From Cryptomeria japonica (Eukaryota; Streptophyta; Pinopsida; Cupressales; Cupressaceae), in NCBI RefSeq assembly GCF_030272615.1, contig NC_081409.1, positions 25,305,406-25,369,405 of the forward strand: a stretch of DNA of 64,000 nt. Direction: 5' to 3'. Of this stretch, positions 28,600 through 38,914 are shown piece by piece; within the stretch, counting starts at the first letter, position 1, and each line of letters begins with the position of its first letter. The position numbers were made by a program, and so were the translations under genes. The notes under the pieces were generated by a model, which searched no databases, had not been told where the DNA came from, and was given only the letters and a program-made list of their open reading frames with translations.

Positions 28600-29400
28600 A
28601 TTTGGTAGCTAACATAGGATGGTGTTCTCTCCTTAAATTACTTGCCTTTAGTTGTTGATATCTTCAATAAACCTTTCACATCATATTAACACCTTTAGAT
28701 GACTAATGCTTGAGGTGAAGGAAGTTGTCTTAGGAGGTCATTTCTTGCATCTTTTTGGGGGGAGGATTTTTCTTACAAGGTTTTCTACTTTTCTTCATTT
28801 TTGAGAGAATTATATTGTGCATAGGTACCTCATCAACTCTAGTTATTGAGACCCACCTTGAGACATTTTCCCTTTGTAAGTTGCACTTAAGGGGGTATTA
28901 GTATGAAAAGTCTATTTACTAGTTACATTATAGCTAGTGAGTCTTATTCAAACCTCACTACTTAAGCTTTCTTAGAGACCTTTTCTTTTTTTCTCATTTC
29001 ATGTGTATATGACACATGCTTCCACACTTATCATGTGTACATGAAACATGCTTCCACACTTGTCATTTTACACGTGTATGGTAGTCACTTACCCCAATTA
29101 ACTTCTTTCCTCATTCTTGTTTTTATATACAAGGGATTACATGTACATTTGATTCATATTTGTATGAGTAGTGATATTATAGCTTATTTTTATTAATCAC
29201 TTTGTAGAAGGATTATTTATTTTTTCTAGGATCTTGTGAGACTATGAGTCTCTTGGTGCCTCCAACATTGATGAACATTAGGAAGGTAATGACTAGGGGC
29301 AACCTTGTCTAAGAAGCAAATAAAGACTTGAGATTTTGTAGGGAACCTAATAATAGCTTTCCTTAGGTCCTTATAGATGCCCACTTGTCAGTGGCCAACA
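28600..29400 (+). mobile_element. 3' end remnant of a copia-like LTR element
   Basis: The stretch with AGGATTTTTCTTACAAGG, GTACCTCATCAA and TTGAGACCCA, followed by CACTTAAGGGGG at about 28886-28897, parallels the sequence before the LTR at 36375. There the same words lead to a polypurine tract and LTR start. This copy is older and its ends are unclear. Fossil; no coding part seen. Confidence 0.4.
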
Positions 29401-30829
29401 AAAGATGTGGAATTAACAACAAAATTCAAAGTGTTCATGCAACAAAACTAAAAAAGTTGTTGGATATATCTTAGTTTTCCTTTAATACTTACTCTAATAA
29501 GAATACCATTCTCATCTATAATAGTTCTTTAGTCCCATAGTATGGATGAATTTATTCAAGCTATGTTGTAATCCTAATTTTATCTTTTGATGTCACTCCC
29601 TTATTTATTTTGTTACGTTTGCTAGCAAATTGTTTTTCTTGGTTGCAATTCTTTAAGTAATCACTTTATGTATCTACTATTATTAGGTGACTAATCCCAT
29701 TGCAATGCCCTTTTATATTGTTAAATGCCTTGAATTATGAGTATCCACACTTACTAATAGTATGTTATTGGTTAGATGGTTCTTTGTTGTCTACTATGAT
29801 GTAATGTCTTATTGCTTGCTCCAATTAAGACTCGTTTTGATACTTTTTCAAACCAAAAACAATTTATAGAACTTTAAAAAATATATTTTTGTATTTTATA
29901 ATCTAAAAATTATATTTTTATCTTAACATTAATATGCAAAATTATAACACCTTACTAAACATTTATGAAATGATTATAAATGAATTAACATTTACTAATC
30001 AAATTATTTTTAAAGTTAATAACATTACTATAAAATAAAGTGTGTTTAACACGATAGAATTGGATAGGAACCAAAGCAAAGTTAAAGCAAGGGTTTTTTT
30101 TTTTTTAACAATTATAAGAATTATATATAATTGACCAGAAACTGAATGTCTTGCTCTAGAATAAATTAAAAGAGCACATGTTCATGCTCAAGGATTCTAA
30201 GAATGTGAAGGATTAAGTTTTTTATTTAAAAGGAATGAAAAATACCCATTGTACGGTTGGGTCCACAAATTGAATATGACCGACTGCCTATGACTAGATT
30301 ATACAGTCTGATTGGAAACAGACAAATAGAAGAATCTTTGATTGTAAAGATAGGAAACGTACCTACCTTTCTATATTCCTCTAAATTAGCGCCAGATAGA
30401 AAGATAATACATCGCCAACTTTTGCGGGGCCACAGTGGAAGGAAAGGTTGGTTGGTTTTAGTTGTAAATATAATATGCACATTCGTCACCCACCTAAAAA
30501 ATTAGTAAAGTAGTCAAGTTTCACATATCCCTAGTTTTATATGACTACTAGAACCTAGATGTCACTCATTGGCCAAAACTATTTCACATGAGGCTCACAT
30601 GTGTGGTAACGTCATATTTATTTATTAAATTGATTTTTTTAATTCTAATTCAGTCAAATGTGTATCTATTCTAATTGTATATCTAGAATATTGGATAGAT
30701 AATACACATGTGTTAGTTCTATTTATATGTTATCTAAGTGTTAGGTTTTGTTATTAGTTTATTAATTGTTTAGTTATTATATGGTTATAAGAAAGAAAGA
30801 AAGCTAGAAAGATTCTTTTATAGTCCGCA
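29401..30829. other. AT-rich intergenic DNA
   Basis: No gene, RNA or bounded repeat is supported. The frames around 30226-30505 lack recognisable similarity and any splice or promoter context. Confidence 0.4.
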
Positions 30830-31000
30830 ATATCTAGAGGTCTACATATAGCTTATATGGTGGTCTATATATGGGTCTACATATGACTTATAGTAATATG
30901 AGACTGCCTCGTATTCTTTGTAGGAGGCACCTCTGTGAGATTTAAACTTGTGACATCTCTTTCAAGAACACATGTTCTCCACCACTAAGCCAACACAAGC
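30830..31000 (-). mobile_element. tRNA-derived SINE
   Basis: On the minus strand the sequence begins GCTTGTGTTGGCTTAGTGGT, with an A-box-like TGGCTTAGTGG. About 35 nt later comes a degenerate B-box, AAGTTTAAATCTC, then CACAGAGGTGCCTCC. The order and spacing of the polymerase III boxes match tRNA-derived plant SINEs such as the Au type. The 3' end is not sharply defined. Confidence 0.6.
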
Positions 31001-32863
31001 TATACTGGATTCAATTATATAGTTTTTGAGTCAAACTCATTGACTCATTTGGTTTGTAAACTTTTATTAGGGTATGTAGTTAGTCAGCATATTAGAGTGA
31101 GTTGGTAGGTAGACTATGTGGGTGGTCATTTTTTCATCATCATTTCCAAAACTTTAAGATCTTATACAATCATTGCCTATTTTATAGTATTGCATTTAAA
31201 TCTTTTAGTATGAATATGGATGTCATCACCAAATTTTCCTTCTTTGTTAGGTCACGATGTTCTACATGTGTCATCAACATACCTATTTATATATCTTTTG
31301 TATCATTTTTCTCTTTCTATATCACAAATGACCGTTACTGAGTACACTTGTGCACTAGGCTTGATCACTCACATAGTTGTACAATTACATAATCATGCAT
31401 ACAACTCCTTATATCATATGATATTCACACAACACTGGTAACCATATTGCACACCTAATTTCATCACTAGTAATCATATCTCATGCCTACAAGTATTGTC
31501 ATAAGCCAAGTCATGCATTGGCATGCAACTTCTAACATCACATTTAACTCAAGAAGTTCCAAGAACCACACCACATATTCGTGTAGAACTTCTCACTCTA
31601 TATGTCACTTGTGTAATGTTAGGAACCATGTTACACAAACTAGAAGACATGCTACAACTCTTGTGGAGTCATTTACATCATGCATCATTTACACAATTGC
31701 AAGGATTGTGTTGCATAGTTCCACAAATAATTGTATTTGATTTTTGTACAAGATATACACTTGTGTGCACCACAATACAAGGAATATGGTCTTGGATATT
31801 CAAAAGTTAAATGCAATGGATTATGTTACATATCTCGACAATTAATGATGGAAGAATGAAGCTCGTAATTTTCATAATTGATTTGTCTTAGACTTAAGTT
31901 GTATTAGTGTCAAAATAATTAATATCTTATACTCTTTGTAGATAAAAAAAGTTATGCTTTAAAATTGAGCATCATTAGTTTGAGTTTGATTTCCAAGGAT
32001 CTAAACATCATGCCCTATATGATATATTAAAAAAGAAGACTTCATATTGCATTGTGCCCTAATATCTAGTACCTAATGAACTTATACATATTGTGTTATT
32101 TATGAACAACATTTGGGAATTTGCCAAATTATTAGGGTCAACAACTACCATAAGTTAGACTCTTAGATGGATTGAATTTGTTAATTTAAAAAAATATTTG
32201 AAGTTACAGATAAACATATAATATGATGTGTAATGGCACATTAAATGTTCCTAGTTAAAAACATAATAATAAGTCACACAAGTTTGTACAAAGTAGGTTC
32301 AAATAATTAAAGTTAATGTTGATACAAACTTCAAATTGAAATTAAGGTTGAAGTTAAGACTAAATTATTTTATTACATTAGTCTTTAGTAAAATCCATCC
32401 CCATCCACATAGATTAGAGATTTGTTCTCACTTATCTTAATTCATCTCTCTAACTTGAACCCCAAGTAATTAATTCCCTAGATAATCTCTATCCATCCAC
32501 TATGTAGTGCTAACAAGTGACCTGTGTCCCTTTTGTCATAATGGTGTTATATAATAGCATATCATCTTGCAATGCATGTTTCATGATAAGAAAATGCAAA
32601 TGCGATTGTATCAATTCCTAAAGAGTCGCCTACAAATAATTCATCTCTTTCAATTCCTTTTAAGAAAAATTTGCAATAAACGCCTTCTCTTTGGATTTCA
32701 ATTTGGTAATGATAACATTTCTAAATTCAATCTCAAAATACCATTTGACAAAGAGATGGGATGATAAGAGCTAAAAAAACTAGGTAAGAGTGAGGGCCAT
32801 TGTGTCTTTATTTATTAAGATAATATTGATGAATTTTTCTCTCATAAAATTATCTATAGAAAT
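31001..32863. other. AT-rich intergenic DNA
   Basis: No gene is supported. A block at 31330-31780 has recurring words (aacttctca, catgttacac, aactcttgtgg) that look like degenerate local repeats. Frames across it share no recognisable domain. Confidence 0.4.
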
Positions 32864-35800
32864 TGTAATGAACGAAAAATTAGGGTTTCACAAGTTAAGC
32901 TTTGCAAACTATGAAATGACCTAACTTTCACATGCATCACATTTAAAGAAGGATGAACTCAATAGATCCAACCTCAATTTTATTAGGAAGAAGTTGAATG
33001 TTGATTGAATTCGTATACCCCTTTTGTTTGAGTTGAAAATGTAATTGAAAAGATGTAAATTGAATGTCAAACCTAGAGTAAGAAAGTGCATGCATGAACT
33101 AGGAACTTGGATTGATAATGCTAACTGACAATGAAACGAAAATCTTCACAATAGGTATAGAAATGGATAGGGAATCTAACTATGCACTTGTAGATGAAAT
33201 CTGAAGCTGAATTGGCAGGACTAGGGGGTTGGACGCCTTGGTCTTCTAAGCTATAATCTAGGAATCTAGATCTTGAGACAGTCTGGAAGGCAACCTTAAA
33301 ATTTGGAGCTAAACTTAGAGGACCAAGATGATAGGGGCGTTGGGCACCCTGGTCCTTGATAACTAGGTTGAATTTTCTCCCAAAGACTAGTGCCTGCTTC
33401 TTGAGGTTTCTTGAAGTCTTCTGACTCTGTCAGATACTTATAGCTGCACACAAGAGGAAAGAAAGGGGGTTGTGGATAGGAATTTGCCCTAGGTCAAACC
33501 CTGGGTTTTGAAATTAACCTTAATTGAAATAGAAATTGAATTGAAAGCATTCCTTTTGAGGGTAGAGGCAAGACTTGGAATTGAAATGCTTGAATGTAGA
33601 TGATTATACCTTCAATAGGTGAACCAATGTTCTTAGGATAAGTCCTCCATGTGTTGATGCAATAACATTATAAATGACATAAAATCTATCATGAAATCAT
33701 AATTGAAACATAATATGAAGATGCCTTGATGTAGTTTGTTGCTCCTTGAATAAGGTTTTTCTCTTGAGGAAGAAGAATTGCTCTTGAATTGATAATAATG
33801 TTAGCATAGGATGTCATTAAGGAAATGAATCGAGAGAGATTCCTTATATGGGGTTTTAATAATTAAAATCACCTTAAGGCCGACTTAGAATTGATATATT
33901 TTGACATGAAGTGGGATTTGAATTAGAAAAGATCACCAAATCATCCTCTCGAAATTTAGGGAAAAAAGTGTGGGACCAAATAACAAAGATTCGCCCTGGT
34001 CCTATCAAATTTTTTCGAATATCTAAGGATGCAAGATAACAGGGATCTAATGCCAAATCTAGCTCAATGGCTCAAACCATAATACATAGGTATGCAAAAT
34101 ATGCTTTGAGAGTTGAAATTGGGGTAAGATAAAGGATAAATCGAGATAAAATGATAAAGGGCACACCTAGAATTAAGGGCCCAAATAAGAGTATGATAAT
34201 GTAATAAAGTGGAATAAGACCCATAATATCGAATTAAATATTAATTAATTATGATAAAGGTCCCATAATGCATAGAGGAAAGGGAAATACTAAAATAGGT
34301 GCTAGGAGAGTGTGAAATTGGACACACTAATAAAGGCGTACAATATACGATGCTACATTTAGCCCCACTTTAGCGAAGTATGATCTTGCGATCATACTCT
34401 CAGTAAAATATAAATGAAAAGGTAGAACATCCGAGATCAAGAAAAAATAGGGATAAGATAATGTTGAGGGATGGTCAAGCCTCCAAGCATATGACCTTAT
34501 CAATCCATGCAAGTAACCTTCAAATATAAACAAAAGAAAGCAACGTTAGTGCAAAAACACAAAGTTTCAAGTCAACTAGTTGAAGAGATCTCGATAATCA
34601 AAATGTCTCAACTGCTAATATCATTCTCGACATGTTATTACAAGAGCACATGTGGACTTATAGAAAGAGCAAGGACGTACACCAATTGAAAGCACAATAA
34701 ACTATGATCCAACACTAGCAAAGTGTGTAATGTTATGGGTTCATGGGAGAGAAAGCAGGAACATGGATTGCACAAGCTATCAAGTTGTGTTATGCTAGGT
34801 GATCCATGTAGGAATGAAGAGTCGAGAAATAGTCTAGCAAGTTGTGTTATGCTAGTTCCACTCATCTTGCTAGAATTTCGTCTGGTTTCAGGAGTTAAGC
34901 ATCTCATCTAAGACTTTGGTCTAGTTTCGAGCATGCAACAACCTGCATAAGACATGTAATTGAAAAAGGATGTGTCTAGTTTCATGAATCAAGCATCTTG
35001 TATAAGAGTTAGGTCCGTTTTTGAGAATGTATACCTTGTATAAGGCAAATGATGCATAAAATGAGGATGAAGCATGAAGATGCGACAATTCCATAAATGA
35101 TAGATAAGATAGGAATGGAACATGATTATGAAACAATCCCAAATTGATAATCAATAGTTGAAATGCAACAAGGAGGTCGCATATATGTGCCCCCTTAAGA
35201 TGTCAACATAGTCCTATGTTGATATCTTAAGGTAGATAGAAACATGGATACCCACCTTCAACACCAAGGAGATGTTTACTAAGCAACAATGCATACATTC
35301 CAAGCTAGGAAGAAATATGTCTATATAGGCTTCGTCTCTTTAAGCAAGGAATAGATAATTGTAAAAGAGATATCTTGCAACAAGTGTACAAAGGGATCCT
35401 TTTGAGGGATGCATGATTGACAAAGGAGGAAGAGATCTTTGCATAATTATACCCACCTCCAAGAGTAGAGGAGATCCTTAATAAAGATGACATCTTGGAA
35501 AGGAGAAGGGAACTACGAATAGACACCTTCTCCAATGTTTAGGAAAAACTCGATTCTTAATGAAGGATTGCACACTTTCACTAAGGAGAGATTATTCATA
35601 TAAGACAAACCATTTCAAGGAAGAATAGTTACTAAACAAGGAATGCACATGTACTCGTATGAAGGATAATTCTATGCAAGAAATGACATCAAATTATGAA
35701 AAGGTACAACTCAACAAAGGAAAAGTGAATCCTTAGAAAGAATGAATGGTTGAAAGGCTATTCTTACTCCCAAGCGTAGAGACAAGAATAAAAATGCTAT

Positions 35801-36050
35801 TATGTTGCTACCAAAGTATGATTGCACCTGAAATTGTACCACCATGAATGACAATGAGCCCCCTGAGAAATAAGCTAGCAATGTCACATAGTGAGGAGCA
35901 ACATAATAGGAACTTAAATGCTATGTAGAAGGAATAAGATGACAGTCCGACTCATTGTCATCTAGTATTTGAATGATACCAATTACAATAAGTTGTTGAA
36001 TTTAATCCACTAAATCATGATATTCATTAGTGGAATGGCCATGAAAGTGT
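32864..36050 (-). mobile_element. Truncated LTR retroelement (3' LTR plus 3' internal part), related to the element at 50183-58865
   Basis: Read on the minus strand, the LTR at 32864-34357 (TGTAGCATC...CATTACA) is preceded by a purine-rich tract (AAAGTGGGGCTAAA at 34358-34371). About 1.6 kb of internal sequence lies beyond it. That part parallels 51808-53640, for example the phrase CATGAATGACAATGAGCCCCC at both places. No second LTR and no coding region are present, so only the 3' end survives. It is broken and clearly older than the 50183 copy. Confidence 0.7.
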
Positions 36051-36059
36051 GGGGAAGGC

Positions 36060-36374
36060 TTTAGTTCAAAATTTAACGATTGATTAAAGTCAATTTTTTT
36101 TGGAAGGGCTTCAGTTCAGAGGATGTTCTTCATGTTCCTACTCGTTCGGAACATTTAATTTTTTTGGAAGCTTCTTAGTCCTTCATTCTTTTTCTCTCTT
36201 TTGGAGAGGATTTTTCTCCCTATGGGTTTTTCTCCTTTTCTAGACATTTGCAAGAGATTGCATTACATTGGTTTGTACATGTGTACCTCATCAAGCCTTT
36301 AGTTGTTGGGACCCATCTTACATTCATGCATTTAGAGGTTTTCTACTTTACCTGAAGTTTCACTTAAAGGGGGG
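36060..36374 (+). mobile_element. 3' internal end of a copia-like element with polypurine tract
   Basis: Non-coding sequence with GAGAGGATTTTTCTCCC and GTACCTCATCAAG leads to the purine run AAAGGGGGG (36366-36374), directly before an LTR start. Fossil, and only the end of an element. Confidence 0.55.
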
Positions 36375-36646
36375 TGTTAGAGCATTTTAACAACTAGTTA
36401 TGCTTTTTTTGCTTAAGTTCACTTAGGTTTTGCATTTTTTTGCTCCTCATGCTTGCACTCCAGTTCTCTTAAATTTACCTTATGGAATCTTTGTGCTTTC
36501 TTTATAAGCACCTCATTGTACAATTGTAATTCATTATGTAATCTTTGCCTCAGAGGAATATGACATAATTTTTTTGCTACTCTCGTTTGTGGAAGGTGTT
36601 CTAGTTTGTTGTTTGAACTTGTAGGCTTGTCTTGCAAAATTCAACA
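36375..36646 (+). mobile_element. Copia-like LTR, 272 bp
   Basis: TGTTAG...CAACA with matching TGTT/AACA ends. A polypurine tract lies immediately on the left. A primer-binding-like site, TGGTATCAAACTC at 36647 (close to the initiator-Met complement TGGTATCAGAGC), lies immediately on the right. Internal sequence is therefore present on both sides of one LTR. Fossil. Confidence 0.65.
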
Positions 36647-37000
36647 TGGTATCAAACTCAATCTTTAAATTCAACAATCCTTACCCACTACATGGCTTCT
36701 TCAATCCCATTCCTTAATGCATCCCAATTTTATTTTGCATTTGGTCATTCCACAAATAGTTGATGCCCTGCCAACTTTTATTGCCACTTAAACTTGCATT
36801 GACCATTATTCTTCTTATTCTAAAAACACTCGTTTCTAACTTCACTTTCTCTCCCTTTGCTTAATACTTGGTATTTGAAATTAGAAATACTATGCTCCAA
36901 AAGTATTGATGTTGTTGATGTTGCTTGTAATGCCTAACAGTTGCACTTGTTTGAAAGTTTCTACATTTGTTTCAATAAATCTATTTCTTGAGGCATTTTC
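36647..37000 (+). mobile_element. 5' internal start of a copia-like element
   Basis: After the primer-binding-like site and a short leader, a frame starts MASSIPFLNASQFYF, as expected for the beginning of a copia gag, and soon decays. The right end is lost in non-repeat sequence. Fossil, broken. Confidence 0.45.
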
Positions 37001-37604
37001 AACAATTATGTTGCTAGGTGTGTGTGTGTGTGTTTCAAAACTCTCATTCGGGCGTGGGTTGGTAGGATGTTCCAGTTACACATATTCACAAATAAGTAGG
37101 ACACATGGTCACTCCTCAAAGTCACTCTGGCATGCTCGAAAAACATAAAAATAGTCACTCTGGCATGCCCGGAAAGCAAAATAATAGTCATATGGGTAGA
37201 ACCTAGAAAGCAAAACACATGGGTAGAGCCCAAAAAGCTAGTAATCAAAAGTAACAATAAGCCACTTAAACGACGAGAGAAACACTAAATAGCGCCCAAA
37301 GAGGATCCCTGCCATCTTATGAGAGAAAATCAAATCATTTTATTTGAAATTGGCAAAGACACCAGAATTTTGGCATCGTAGTTTTTTGTTTTTGCTGCAT
37401 GTAATTAAAGAAACTGCTATTGTGTTCCTCTTCTCCTCCTAGTCCATTCTGCCATCTTTTCCTTGTGCAAATATTGCCACGAAAAAAGCATAACTTTTCT
37501 CATAATTTAGTTAATTTTGTCCATAGAAGGAGGAAGAAACATCTTTCAAATTTTTTACAGAATTTTGCAACGCTTGCTCAAAACAAAATGAATTGTATTC
37601 TATA
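37001..37604. other. Intergenic DNA before the TA-flanked element
   Basis: It has a short (GT)n run at 37018-37032 and two copies of GTCACTCTGGCATGC at about 37119 and 37155. No gene is supported. Confidence 0.4.
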
Positions 37605-38583
37605 GGGGAGAGGGACCTGTAGTTGAACGAGGTCGAATAGTCATTATAGCAATTGTGCTTATAATATCCAATCTTACCACAAATTTATACTATATATTAT
37701 AAATAAATAGTCCACATGTAAATAAAAAAAGACCAAATGTTGGTCAAAATAGACCTATAGTTGAGCACATAAGAACCTGTAAATGTTATATAAAAAGTAA
37801 AAATATACATTCATTAACAAGTGAAATAAATAGTTTTTTGTTTGAAATAAAATATCATAACTATCCACTATAAGTGTGTCATTGAAAAAATAAGATGCTC
37901 ATTTAATAAAATAAGATATTTGCTTAAACAAGTATTGTTGTCATAGTGAAAAAATAGTATTCTTGTGTGTACAACTATTGGGGTAGCAATGTATATTCAT
38001 TGGAGTATTTCATATTAATAATTTGTCCCATCACAAATATAAAAGGTGAGCACAAAAAATACCTTGTATTTTTCCATGAAATGAGAAGGATTTTCAACAA
38101 GTTTTAGTGTTCAACTATTGGTCCATTTGTGTTGGATATAAGTTGTATTTTATATAATAATGAGTTTTTTCTATAACAACAAATTGTTTTTTTTGTTTAA
38201 CTATTGATCCATTTATGTTGGATTTACAAGTTAGAGATAACAAATATTTATGGTTACTAATATGTATTTGGTCCATTTATGTTGCATATAAGTTATACTC
38301 TAAACAAAAATATGATATTTTACTAAAAAGAAATGACATATTTTTTCAATTACTAGACATTTTTAGTTTAAGTTTTGGTCAAATCTTTAAAACGTCATTT
38401 TTTGGACACTTCACATAGACGTGTTATTTTGACGAGTTGCATGATGAGTCACGCCTTCATACCTTAGTTGTAGATAGTTAAATGTCCATTTTACATTTCT
38501 AAAAAAACGGAGATCTTACGATATTCCATGTGACAGCTACATATTGACGAAATTAGCCTTAACGACCCCTGATCCCTCTCCCC
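37605..38583. mobile_element. Non-autonomous DNA element with inverted ends and TA flanks
   Basis: The left end GGGGAGAGGGACC and the right end GATCCCTCTCCCC are inverted copies of one another. Both outer sides carry TA (37603-37604 and 38584-38585), as expected for Tc1/mariner-type target duplication. The 979-bp interior is AT-rich, has no transposase frame, and repeats degenerate phrases around TGGTCCATTTATGTTGGATATAAG three or four times. It ends about 330 bp before the gene 2 ATG, so it supplies much of the upstream region. The family call rests only on TIR and TA. Confidence 0.6.
38445..38451 (+). promoter_or_regulatory. TGAGTCA bZIP-type motif upstream of gene 2
   Basis: This GCN4/AP-1-like site lies inside the TA-flanked element, 464 bp before the ATG. 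A second bZIP-like core, ACGTCA, occurs at 38823-38828 close to the likely transcript start. Both are motif matches only. Confidence 0.25.
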
Positions 38584-38688
38584 TAACCACTTCTAAAAAA
38601 ATGAAGATCTTACGATATTCCATGTGACAACTACATATTGACGAAATTAGCCTTAACGACTATTGATCCCTCTCCCCCAACCACTTTT
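38498..38688 (+). repeat. Tandem duplication, 94-bp unit x2, in the gene 2 promoter
   Basis: Copies start TCTAAAAAAACGGAGATCTT (38498) and TCTAAAAAAATGAAGATCTT (38592) and run to CCTCTCCCCTAACCACT and CCTCTCCCCCAACCACT. The unit contains the right inverted end of the TA-flanked element and a few flanking bases. The duplication therefore came after insertion and gives the element two right ends. Confidence 0.85.
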
Positions 38689-38914
38689 AAAACATCTGCG
38701 AACAGTTTCTTGCGAAACTTTTCTACTTCCTAGAACGTGAGCGTCTTTCCAAAATTCAATTAAAAAAATCCAACATCATTTGAAAATATTAAAATCGTAT
38801 TTAATTCCCCAAAACCGGTCTAACGTCATCAAACACTCAGAGATCATACTCGTTTTCTCTGATCTCCGCCATTTTTCGACAACCCAAAAAAATCGTTTCA
38901 CATCCACTGCAAAA

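Noticed and set aside
36419-36637. 72-aa minus-strand frame
   Set aside because: It lies entirely within the copia-like LTR at 36375-36646.
38780-38914. In-frame N-terminal extension of gene 2 as a transit peptide
   Set aside because: The upstream open stretch has no ATG, and the protein carries a C-terminal peroxisomal signal; the ATG at 38915 aligns with OPCL1-like N-termini.
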